From: CAWUJT01 sp963922715
GTDB lineage: Bacteria > Pseudomonadota > Alphaproteobacteria > Rhodobacterales > Rhodobacteraceae
Direction: 5' to 3'
Length of the DNA stretch: 13,087 nt
Assembly (NCBI GenBank): GCA_963922715.1
Contig: CAWUJT010000072.1
Span: forward strand, 1 to 13,087
Shown here piece by piece: positions 6,333-13,087 of the stretch (its first letter is position 1; each line of letters begins with the position of its first letter). The position numbers were made by a program, and so were the translations under genes. The notes under the pieces were generated by a model. The model saw only the letters and a program-made list of their open reading frames with translations. It searched no databases and was not told where the DNA came from.

Positions 6333-8423
6333 ATGGCCGGGCGGCCCGAAATTCTGTTTCCGCTGTTTGCCAGCGTCGAGGTCTTGCCCGGAGTTGGGCC
6401 GAAAATCGCAAAAGCCCTGGAACGCGGCGGATTGGGCCGTGTGGTCGATCTGCTGTTTCATCTGCCCCATAGTGTGATTGATCGTCGGCCTGTGCCCACC
6501 GTTCAAGGCCACCCTTTGCCCAATGTGGTCACAGTTACAGTCACGGTTGAGCGCCACCTGCCTGCGCCCAGAAAGGGGCGTCCGCATCGGATCATTGTGC
6601 ACGATGGAACGCTGAGCTTTCAGGTGGTGTATTTTCACGCCCGCTATGAAGGTTTAGAGCGGCTCTTTCCCGTGGGCGCGCAGAAATTGATCTCTGGCCG
6701 GGCAGAGATTTTCGACGGCACAATACAAATGCCTCATCCAGACCATGTGCTTGATCCATCTCAGTTTGCAGAGCTGCCGACGTTTGAGCCCGTCTATGGG
6801 TTGATGGCGGGTGTCACACAAAAGACGATGTCAAAGGCGGTTACGGCTGCGCGCGCGCGCGTGCCTGACCTGCCCGAGTGGCATGATACGCCATTGCTGA
6901 CGCAAAAAGGTTGGCCGGATTTTACGACGGCTCTGCACCAGGTCCATACACCATCTGCCATGCGCGATCTTGATCTGATGACGCCTGCACGCCAGCGGTT
7001 GGCCTATGATGAACTTTTTGCACATCAAGTGACGCTTGGAATTTTACGCGCGCGCGTTCGTACACGTGCCGGGGTCGCAACACAGGGCACGGGGCTGCGG
7101 CAACAGAAAATCCTAGAGGCCTTGCCGTTTCAACCCACAGGCGCGCAGCGTCGGGCGGTTGCGGAAATCACCACCGATATGGCGGGGCCACAGCGGATGA
7201 ACCGGCTTTTGCAAGGCGATGTGGGTGCGGGCAAAACGCTTGTTGCGCTTCTGGCCCTGACGGCGGCTGTGGAAGCCGGTGGACAAGGGGCGTTGATGGC
7301 ACCCACAGATGTGCTGGCCCGGCAACATTTTGCGGCGCTCAGCGCGCTTGCAGCACCCGCGGGCCTGCGCATTGCCCTTCTGACAGGCCGGGACAAAGGC
7401 ACGGCGCGGGCCGAGAAATTGACGCAGTTGCAAACCGGCACGATTGATATTCTTGTGGGCACACACGCGCTTTTCCAAGCAGATGTCCAGTTTTGCGATC
7501 TGCGCTTGGCCGTGATTGACGAACAACACCGCTTTGGTGTGCGGCAACGGTTGGCCTTGGGCCAAAAAGGGGCCCGCGTGGACGTGCTGGTGATGACCGC
7601 AACACCGATCCCCCGGTCCCTGGCCTTAACACAATATGGGGACATGGACCTCTCTGTACTGGATGAAAAGCCCCCAGGGCGCACGCCGGTCCGCACTGTT
7701 CTGATCCCCGAAGAGCGTCGGGATGAGGTCATCGCCCGTCTCCACCATGCCATTGACCAAGGTGCACAGGCCTATTGGGTGTGTCCTTTGGTGCAAGAAA
7801 GCGAGGTGATGATGGCGGCCTCCGCCGAAAAACGCTTTGCCCATCTCCGGGCACAGTTTGGGGAGCAAAAGGTCGGATTGGTCCATGGTCAACTGCCCGC
7901 AGAAGACAAAGATGCCGCGATGCAGGCGTTTGTGGCGGGTCAAACCCGGCTGTTGGTGGCCACAACGGTGATTGAGGTGGGGGTCGATGTGCCCAATGCC
8001 TCGATCATGGTGATTGAGGGCGCAGAGAGCTTTGGGCTAAGCCAAATTCACCAGCTGCGCGGGCGCGTCGGACGCGGCAGCGTGGCCTCCAGCTGCCTGC
8101 TGCTGTATGGCGCGGGGCTAACACAAACCGCCGAAAAGCGGTTGCACCTTCTGAGGGAAACAGAAGATGGCTTTGCTTTGGCCGAGGCTGATCTGGCGAT
8201 CCGCGGGGCGGGGGATGTGTTGGGTACGGCGCAATCAGGGGTGGCGAGGTTTCGTGTTGCCGATCTGGAACGGCAGATGGATTTGCTGCAAACCGCGCAA
8301 CGCGACGCGCGTCATTTGATCGGGGTTGATCCAAACCTTGAAACGACGCGCAGTCAGAATGTGCGGACGCTTTTATGGCTGCTCGATCACAATCAAGCCT
8401 TAGAACTATATAAGACGGGATAA
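6333..8423 (+). CDS. recG: ATP-dependent DNA helicase RecG
   Basis: RecG is a superfamily 2 double-stranded DNA translocase that regresses stalled replication forks and processes branched recombination intermediates. The 696-residue protein is full length. The N-terminal wedge/OB domain includes LPGVGPKIAKALERGGL (18-34) and the LLFHLPHSVIDRR segment (40-52). Helicase domain 1 carries Walker A GDVGAGKT (295-302), DEQHRFGVRQR with the DEQH box at 396-399, and TATPIPRSLALT (422-433). Helicase domain 2 carries LLVATTVIEVGVDVPNA (540-556) and motif VI QLRGRVGR (574-581). The RecG C-terminal wedge-contact region includes IRGAGDVLGTAQSG (623-636). No key residue is missing. It follows ligA with a 3-nt gap. 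The next features, immediately downstream, are the SOS-type box and the small membrane-protein frame. The nearest terminator downstream is at 8765-8798, so recG transcripts may extend through the small gene. Confidence 0.97.
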   Translation: MAGRPEILFPLFASVEVLPGVGPKIAKALERGGLGRVVDLLFHLPHSVIDRRPVPTVQGHPLPNVVTVTVTVERHLPAPRKGRPHRIIVHDGTLSFQVVYFHARYEGLERLFPVGAQKLISGRAEIFDGTIQMPHPDHVLDPSQFAELPTFEPVYGLMAGVTQKTMSKAVTAARARVPDLPEWHDTPLLTQKGWPDFTTALHQVHTPSAMRDLDLMTPARQRLAYDELFAHQVTLGILRARVRTRAGVATQGTGLRQQKILEALPFQPTGAQRRAVAEITTDMAGPQRMNRLLQGDVGAGKTLVALLALTAAVEAGGQGALMAPTDVLARQHFAALSALAAPAGLRIALLTGRDKGTARAEKLTQLQTGTIDILVGTHALFQADVQFCDLRLAVIDEQHRFGVRQRLALGQKGARVDVLVMTATPIPRSLALTQYGDMDLSVLDEKPPGRTPVRTVLIPEERRDEVIARLHHAIDQGAQAYWVCPLVQESEVMMAASAEKRFAHLRAQFGEQKVGLVHGQLPAEDKDAAMQAFVAGQTRLLVATTVIEVGVDVPNASIMVIEGAESFGLSQIHQLRGRVGRGSVASSCLLLYGAGLTQTAEKRLHLLRETEDGFALAEADLAIRGAGDVLGTAQSGVARFRVADLERQMDLLQTAQRDARHLIGVDPNLETTRSQNVRTLLWLLDHNQALELYKTG

Positions 8424-8437
8424 ATCACTTTGTTCCG

Positions 8438-8487
8438 ATTTGTTCTTATAAAGTTCTTTACATGGATGAGAATATATGAGAACAAAT
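8438..8487. repeat. Inverted repeat downstream of recG
   Basis: ATTTGTTCT (8438-8446) and AGAACAAAT (8479-8487) are perfect 9-bp reverse complements separated by 32 bases. The left arm also forms half of the GTTC-N7-GTTC motif. A further TTTGTTC copy lies at 8429-8435, exactly 10 bp before the copy at 8439-8445. The cluster could be an extended operator, or an RNA stem in the recG 3' region. The stretch is visibly AT-rich relative to its flanks. Confidence 0.5.
8442..8456 (+). promoter_or_regulatory. LexA-type SOS box and putative promoter
   Basis: GTTCTTATAAAGTTC matches the direct-repeat LexA box of Alphaproteobacteria, GTTC-N7-GTTC, in all eight specified positions. TATAAA at 8447-8452, inside the N7 spacer, matches five of six -10 positions. 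The -35 candidate about 16 bases upstream (TCACTT, 8425-8430) is poor. If TATAAA is the -10, LexA binding would directly block it, and transcription would start near 8459, leaving a leader of about 50 nt for the small ORF at 8508. The box starts 18 bases after the recG stop codon. The motif match is seen directly; LexA binding is inference. Confidence 0.6.
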
Positions 8488-8507
8488 AAAAAACAAGTGA
8501 GGTACAC

Positions 8508-8630
8508 ATGGGACGATTTTTATTCAAAATGACGAGAGCCGAGTTTGATTGTCTGTTTATAGACACTCTGGTTGGATGTTGGGTTGTCACGCTCATTCTG
8601 GCGATGCTGCACCTGCCTGCTGTGCTTTGA
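8508..8630 (+). CDS. Small hydrophobic membrane protein, possibly SOS-induced
   Basis: A 40-codon frame follows recG by 84 bases. A GTGAGG Shine-Dalgarno sequence (8497-8502) sits 5 bases before its ATG. The N-terminus is amphipathic and basic (R3, K7, R10). From about residue 15 to the end it is a single hydrophobic segment (LFIDTLVGCWVVTLILAML then HLPAVL), enough for one membrane span, probably with the N-terminus in the cytoplasm. It carries two Cys (15 and 24), one Trp and no recognised motif. A LexA-type box lies 52 bases upstream of the start, and a strong terminator follows 134 bases after the stop. SOS-controlled single-span peptides that inhibit division (SidA in Caulobacter) or depolarise the membrane (TisB in E. 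coli) are known. I cannot show homology to either, so any such role is inference from size, topology and context. A chance ORF remains possible. Confidence 0.5.
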   Translation: MGRFLFKMTRAEFDCLFIDTLVGCWVVTLILAMLHLPAVL

Positions 8631-8764
8631 TCACGCGTTTTCTGCCGCACCACTCAGGATCGTAGAGACATTTCGCCCTTGAGCGACGTGTTGCGTTGTA
8701 TGGATTTGCCTGTCCTGTTTTGGGTTGCTGTCACGACCCCATTGATCTGATTTGGTGCCACCTG
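8631..8764. other. Untranslated stretch before terminator, no gene seen
   Basis: Between the small ORF stop and the terminator hairpin I find no credible protein gene and no tRNA-like fold. A 16-codon hydrophobic frame (ATG at 8700) lacks a ribosome binding site. The stretch would form a long 3' untranslated region ending in an intrinsic terminator, an arrangement from which small RNAs are sometimes processed, but nothing here proves one. Confidence 0.4.
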
Positions 8765-8798
8765 CCGCCGCCTCATCCCCTGAGTGCGGCGGTTTTTT
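8765..8798 (+). terminator. Rho-independent terminator after recG/small ORF
   Basis: CCGCCGC (8765-8771) pairs with GCGGCGG (8786-8792). After a one-base bulge the stem continues with CTCA/TGAG around a TCCCC loop, and TTTTTT follows at 8793-8798. It is oriented to stop plus-strand transcription coming from ligA-recG and the small ORF. On the opposite strand the stem is not followed by a U-tract, so it would not serve the minus-strand gene ending at 8805. It prevents collision between the converging units. Confidence 0.9.
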
Positions 8799-8804
8799 AT
8801 GTCG

Positions 8805-9647
8805 TTACGGCTTTGTTGGGTCTGACGCCGTGGCTTTTGCTAACAGATCTGACTGTCGCGTAAAAGACATCTCATTTCTGAGGGCAGAAAAATCGCCCTC
8901 CAGGGTTTTCAGAGCCACGGTTTCCAATGCGCCCAAGAGGTACCGTGCCAAAGCACTGCCCAAAGACACCCGCGCCACGCCGCAGGTTGCGAACTCCGCC
9001 AAAGAAACATCCGTCCAAGGCCCTGCTGCCAGGGCATTTACGGGGATCGAACTTTCCGCACAGACAGCCTTTAGGGCGTTTAGATCGCAGGCGGTCCCAC
9101 CCGGCATCGGCACATAAATCCCATCCACGCCTGCATTCACGAAGGCGCGCACGCGCTCTAAAGCTTCAGAGAGCGCATAGCGCGCATGCATCACCCCATC
9201 CGCGCGGGCCACAAGAAATAGATTGTGATTTTGCGCCTCTTCTGCGGCGGCGCGCATGCGCTCAACCGCCAAATCAAACGGATAGGCACTTGTGTCCGGG
9301 GCGACATCTTCCAGGCATAACCCGGCCAGCCCTGCCTCCGCCGCCAGACGCACGGTTTCTGCACAGTCCTCCGGTGCGGGGCCATAGCCGTCTTCGAGAT
9401 CGCCCGAGACAGGCACACCCACAGCAGCGGCCAGATCGGCGCAATGCGCCAGCATTTCATCGCGCGTGATATTGCCCATATCAAGTTCTCCGCGCGTTTG
9501 GGCATATCCGGCAGAGGTTGTGCCAATGGCCTGTGCCCCAAGGCCCGCCAGAATCCGGGCCGAGCCACGATCCCAGGCATTGGGCATGACAAAGGGCTGA
9601 CCGGGGCGGTGCAGGGCACGAAACTGCTGTTTGAGGTCTGATGTCAT
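8805..9647 (-). CDS. Isocitrate lyase/PEP mutase family protein
   Basis: This 280-residue protein belongs to the isocitrate lyase/phosphoenolpyruvate mutase superfamily, TIM-barrel enzymes that make or break C-C or C-P bonds at an alpha-keto or oxo acid using Mg2+. Visible family features are the N-terminal FVMPNAWDRGSARI (19-32), TTSAGYAQTRGE (43-54), the metal/substrate loop SGDLEDGYG (81-89), CLEDVAPD (111-118), FLVARADG (144-151) and GVDGIYVPMPG (173-183). The KKCGH catalytic loop of true isocitrate lyases is absent, so it is not AceA; the exact substrate cannot be assigned. Its ATG overlaps the ada stop as ATGA, and an AGGAG Shine-Dalgarno sequence (plus-strand 9654-9658) lies inside the end of ada, so the two are translationally coupled. 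The stop lies 6 bases beyond the oppositely oriented terminator. Related subfamilies include oxaloacetate decarboxylase-like and 2-methylisocitrate lyase-like enzymes. Confidence 0.85.
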   Translation of the reverse strand: MTSDLKQQFRALHRPGQPFVMPNAWDRGSARILAGLGAQAIGTTSAGYAQTRGELDMGNITRDEMLAHCADLAAAVGVPVSGDLEDGYGPAPEDCAETVRLAAEAGLAGLCLEDVAPDTSAYPFDLAVERMRAAAEEAQNHNLFLVARADGVMHARYALSEALERVRAFVNAGVDGIYVPMPGGTACDLNALKAVCAESSIPVNALAAGPWTDVSLAEFATCGVARVSLGSALARYLLGALETVALKTLEGDFSALRNEMSFTRQSDLLAKATASDPTKP

Positions 9648-10696
9648 GACGGTCTCCTATAGCTGTGTTCCAATGAGATAAGCCGATCTTTGCGCCAGAG
9701 CCCGCCACCATAGCCTGTTAAACTGCCGTCTGCCCCAATCACACGGTGGCAGGGGATCACAATAGCCAGACGGTTTGCGCCATTGGCCTGGGCCACGGCG
9801 CGCACGGCACTGGGCCGTCCGATGACGGTGGCAATATCGCTGTAACTGCGGGTCTCGCCCGCTGGAATCTTGCGCAGCGCCTCCCAGACGGAGCGCGCAA
9901 AAGGCGTACCCCCTGTGGCCAGTGGGGTTTGGAAATATGCCAAGTGGCCTTTGAAATACTGTGCAAGTTCCTGAGATATGCGTTGGATTGGGGTTGGAGT
10001 CCCAAAGCCAATATCGCCTTTGGCATCCTTGGCCAAGGTTTTGAGTTCGCGGCGTAAAGCCTTGCGGTCGATAAACTCCAAAAGATAGAGGTGTGTTTGA
10101 TCTGCCACCGCCACCATCGGCCCCAAGGGTGTGTCCACTACATCCACTTGCAGACGGGCCGCTTTGCGCATCTCGCCAGGGGCCACCCCCAGCAGCGTGG
10201 CAAACGCGCCGCGAAAGGCAGAGGCGCTTTCAAAGCCTGCGTCAAGTTGTGCCTCAATCACTTTGCCGCCAGAGGCCAATGTCTTCATACCGGCTTGCAA
10301 GCGGCGCTGGCGGGCCATGTCAAGAAAGCTCACCCCAAAGGTGCGTTTGAAGGTGCGGCGCACGGTAGATGGATCGTGTCCTAGGGCAATAAGATCAGCT
10401 TCACGCCAGCGCTTTGTGGGTCTTGCCTCTAGGTTCGCCAGCAAGGCAGTCACCAAAGGGGGTGGTGTTCCGGCGGGATGACAGCGTTTACAGGGGCGAA
10501 ACCCTTCTGCGACACAAGCCGCGATGCTGTCAAACCAGCGGCAATTTTCTGGCTTTGGTTTTGGGGCTGGGCAGGTGAGGCGGCAAAATATGCCGGTGGA
10601 GGTGACACCCACCCAAATCTGCCCCTCATACGCACTGTTACGCGCCAAAAGGGCGGCATAGAGTGTCTCATTTTTGGGTCTTTGAAACAACAACAT
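9644..10696 (-). CDS. ada: Ada: methylated-DNA methyltransferase and transcriptional activator
   Basis: This bifunctional protein of the adaptive response to alkylation repairs methylphosphotriesters and O6-methylguanine by irreversible self-methylation and, once methylated, activates repair genes. At 350 residues it is the usual length. The N-terminal Zn domain has C38, C42, C69 and C72 (TGIFCRLTCPA...FRPCKRC), the same positions as in E. coli Ada, where Cys38 takes the phosphotriester methyl group. An AraC-type helix-turn-helix region spans about 95-180 (WREADLIALGHDPSTVRRTFKRTFG). The C-terminal methyltransferase domain has a PCHRV active site with C316, preceded by AVAQANGANRLAIVI and followed by GYGGGLWRK. 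The ATG at 10696 is the first possible start because an in-frame TAG lies two codons upstream; only a short-spaced AGGA precedes it. It lies 60 nt downstream of the aminotransferase gene and overlaps the ICL/PEPM-family gene by 4 nt. I found no convincing Ada box upstream. Confidence 0.95.
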   Translation of the reverse strand: MLLFQRPKNETLYAALLARNSAYEGQIWVGVTSTGIFCRLTCPAPKPKPENCRWFDSIAACVAEGFRPCKRCHPAGTPPPLVTALLANLEARPTKRWREADLIALGHDPSTVRRTFKRTFGVSFLDMARQRRLQAGMKTLASGGKVIEAQLDAGFESASAFRGAFATLLGVAPGEMRKAARLQVDVVDTPLGPMVAVADQTHLYLLEFIDRKALRRELKTLAKDAKGDIGFGTPTPIQRISQELAQYFKGHLAYFQTPLATGGTPFARSVWEALRKIPAGETRSYSDIATVIGRPSAVRAVAQANGANRLAIVIPCHRVIGADGSLTGYGGGLWRKDRLISLEHSYRRPS

Positions 10697-10756
10697 ATCC
10701 TATCATACCCCGTCGCAAACCACCGCACCGCCGAAAATCGGGCAGCTTTTCATAAT

Positions 10757-11932
10757 TCACAGTGTTTGGGTGCATCTTTGTGCAAAGCTGAGCAGGCGGT
10801 CTATGGCCGCTTCAAGCGCTGTATCTTCAACAGTCAACGCCACGCGGATATGTCCCGCCGCCGCCTGTCCAAAGCTTTCGCCCGGCATCACGGCAATGCG
10901 TTCGTCCTCCAGCAGCTTTGTTGCAAACGCTTCGCCCGAAAGCCCGGTGGCACGCACATCCAACATCACATACATCGCGCCGCTGGGCCGGATCGCGCGC
11001 AGCAGATTTTGCTGAGCGATTTGCGCCAGGACGCGGGCACGCCGACGCTGGAAAGGGGCGGAAATCTGCGTCTCCAATCCGGCACCTTGGGCCAGCGCAA
11101 AAATCGCGGCGTCTTGGATATATCCCGGCACGCCATAGGTGGTATGTGTGACCAGGGTGATCAGCGGCGCAATTGCTGTGGCAGGCCCCACCACCCAGCC
11201 GATCCGACTTCCGGTCATCGCATGACTTTTCGACAAAGAGCCCACCACCAAGGTGCGCTCTGCCATATCTGGTAAACTGCGCATGGAGATATGGTCGCCC
11301 TCCCACACTTGCGTGTCATAGACCTCATCAGAGATCAGCCAGAGGTCGCGTTCTGTCGCAAAGCGCGCAATCGCGTCCTGTGTGTCACGCGCGTAGACAA
11401 CCCCTGTGGGATTGTTGGGTGAATTCACCAACAGAGATTGTGCCGGGGGCGCTTGGTGCAAATCGGCAAGGCTGGGTTGAAAATCAGCCTCGGGGCGGGT
11501 GGAAAGGGCGACGGCTGTGGCGCCTGTGGCACGGATGGTGCCGGGATAGGTGGCGTAATGAGGATCGAGATAGAGCCCGGTGTCACCGGGATCGAGCACG
11601 GCGGAATGGGCGGCAAAGAGCCCCGCCTGTCCCCCGGGCGTAATCAGGACGTTCTCCCGCGTGGTGGGCACGCCGGTGCGCTCTTGAATGCGCGCGGCCA
11701 CGGCATCGCGCAGGGCGGGCAGGCCAGGCACAAGCGCATAGCCTGTGTTGCCGTCTAGGGCACTGGCGTGCATCGCCTCTAGGATTGTGGTGTCGGTCCG
11801 AATATCGTGCTCGCCAATGGTCAACTCTGTGATCTGTTCGCCCGCAGCCACCATAGCGCGGGCGCGGTAGAACAAATCCCATCCATCGGAGCCGCCGCCG
11901 GTCAACCCGGTGACGCGGTCAGAGAGTTTCAT
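10757..11932 (-). CDS. PLP-dependent aminotransferase, AruH-like
   Basis: This fold-type I (class I/II) aminotransferase has 391 residues. The Schiff-base lysine is K235 in SLSKSHAMTGSRIGW (232-246). The cofactor is further held by NSPNNPTG (170-177, with N174) and SDEVY (201-205, with D202 and Y205). R363 in HIRVAL is the expected carboxylate-binding arginine. By recall, several stretches resemble Pseudomonas arginine:pyruvate transaminase AruH: GWDLFYRARAMV, DLWLISDEVY, SLSKSHAMTG, IQDAA, and the C-terminal VMLDVRATGLS with GESFGQAAAGHIR. The exact substrate is unproved, since aspartate- and aromatic-type enzymes share much of this, and no AruI decarboxylase is present here. The frame is open upstream to 12496, but the ATG at 11932 is the natural start: it has an AAGGGA ribosome-binding stretch before it, and MKLSDRV opens like the family. 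It is divergent from cysS and is probably the first gene of a unit continuing into ada. Confidence 0.88.
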   Translation of the reverse strand: MKLSDRVTGLTGGGSDGWDLFYRARAMVAAGEQITELTIGEHDIRTDTTILEAMHASALDGNTGYALVPGLPALRDAVAARIQERTGVPTTRENVLITPGGQAGLFAAHSAVLDPGDTGLYLDPHYATYPGTIRATGATAVALSTRPEADFQPSLADLHQAPPAQSLLVNSPNNPTGVVYARDTQDAIARFATERDLWLISDEVYDTQVWEGDHISMRSLPDMAERTLVVGSLSKSHAMTGSRIGWVVGPATAIAPLITLVTHTTYGVPGYIQDAAIFALAQGAGLETQISAPFQRRRARVLAQIAQQNLLRAIRPSGAMYVMLDVRATGLSGEAFATKLLEDERIAVMPGESFGQAAAGHIRVALTVEDTALEAAIDRLLSFAQRCTQTL

Positions 11933-12154
11933 TTGGTGTCCCTTTCCTATAGGTTGAGGGGCGTGATAGCCGCGATATCTCATATCAACCCGCTTGACCC
12001 TGTGTTCTTTCACGCGTAATGCAAAATACATGACCCGTTCAACCTGTATTCCACGTTGTATTTGCAACTGCTGAGCACCAGCAGGCAGGGTTTCTTTTTC
12101 GTATTGATCAATAGGCCAGGCCTGCGTCACACTTAGGCTATGAGGACGCCGCTT
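11933..12154. other. Divergent intergenic region, aminotransferase/cysS
   Basis: This 222-nt non-coding region must hold promoters for both directions. Beyond the plus-strand promoter candidate at 11994-12022, it contains a near-perfect inverted repeat (GCAAAATACA at 12021-12030 with TGTATTTGC at 12057-12065, one base bulged), a hairpin CTGCTG/CAGCAG with loop AGCAC (12068-12084) followed a few bases later by a T-rich run (12091-12099), and a 10-bp palindrome ATTGATCAAT (12103-12112). I could not pick out a convincing minus-strand promoter. Confidence 0.5.
11994..12022 (+). promoter_or_regulatory. Putative sigma-70 promoter for cysS
   Basis: TTGACC (11994-11999) and TAATGC (12017-12022) are separated by the ideal 17 bases. 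They match five of six -35 and four of six -10 consensus positions. Transcription would start near 12029, giving cysS a leader of roughly 125 nt that contains the CTGCTG/CAGCAG hairpin. This is the best plus-strand candidate in the intergenic region, but the call is based on consensus match only. Confidence 0.45.

Positions 12155-13087
<933 letters not shown>

Noticed and set aside
7130..7753. 207-codon minus-strand frame
   Set aside because: It is antisense to the helicase core of recG and has low-complexity Ser/Arg/Ala composition typical of shadow frames.
8393..8653. 86-codon minus-strand frame over the recG end and small ORF
   Set aside because: It has no plausible protein character, overlaps the SOS-type box and the end of recG, and has no ribosome binding site I can support.
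8700..8750. 16-codon hydrophobic micro-ORF before the terminator
   Set aside because: It has no Shine-Dalgarno sequence and is too short to separate from chance.
10697..10756. Possible Ada box (AAT-N6-GCAA) upstream of ada
   Set aside because: On the minus strand AAT is followed six bases later by AAGC rather than GCAA; the match is not good enough to call autoregulation.
12037..12051. Near match to the LexA box (GTTC-N7-ATTC) ahead of cysS
   Set aside because: One specified base is wrong, and neither flanking gene is an expected SOS gene, so a chance match is likely.

Overview
The window looks like a chromosomal segment of an alphaproteobacterium, most likely a member of the Rhodobacteraceae (Roseobacter-like). 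This rests on the moderately GC-rich codon use of the core genes, the overall look of the LigA, RecG, PrmA and CysS proteins, and an alphaproteobacterial-type GTTC-N7-GTTC motif at 8442-8456. The assignment is inferred from the sequence alone; no database comparison was possible.

Layout. (1) 1-590 is an AT-richer left edge. It holds an unrecognised 106-codon frame (14-334), a possible fragment of a lost coding region (375-509), and a cluster of inverted repeats (528-571) just ahead of the next gene. (2) 591-3242 (+) encodes a very large multi-pass membrane protein of the DUF2339 family. Its 3' end overlaps tail to tail with prmA (3231-4100, -), which encodes the ribosomal protein L11 methyltransferase. 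(3) Divergent from prmA is a DNA replication/repair pair, ligA (4221-6329, +) and recG (6333-8423, +), separated by only 3 nt. (4) 8424-8804 has no large gene. It carries a LexA-type SOS motif, a 40-codon small membrane-protein frame with its own ribosome binding site (8508-8630), and a strong rho-independent terminator (8765-8798). (5) 8805-11932 is a minus-strand cluster. In transcription order it is an AruH-like PLP aminotransferase, ada (adaptive response to alkylation: O6-methylguanine methyltransferase and regulator), and an isocitrate lyase/PEP mutase-family enzyme whose start overlaps the ada stop as ATGA. (6) A 222-nt divergent intergenic region leads to cysS (12155 to the window edge, +), truncated by the end of the window.

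DNA maintenance is a recurring theme: nick sealing (LigA), fork remodelling (RecG) and alkylation repair (Ada). The most interesting candidate for something undescribed is the short hydrophobic protein behind the SOS-type box after recG. Its layout resembles SOS-induced small membrane proteins such as Caulobacter SidA, although I cannot show homology. Second is the translational coupling of an ICL/PEPM-fold metabolic enzyme to ada.
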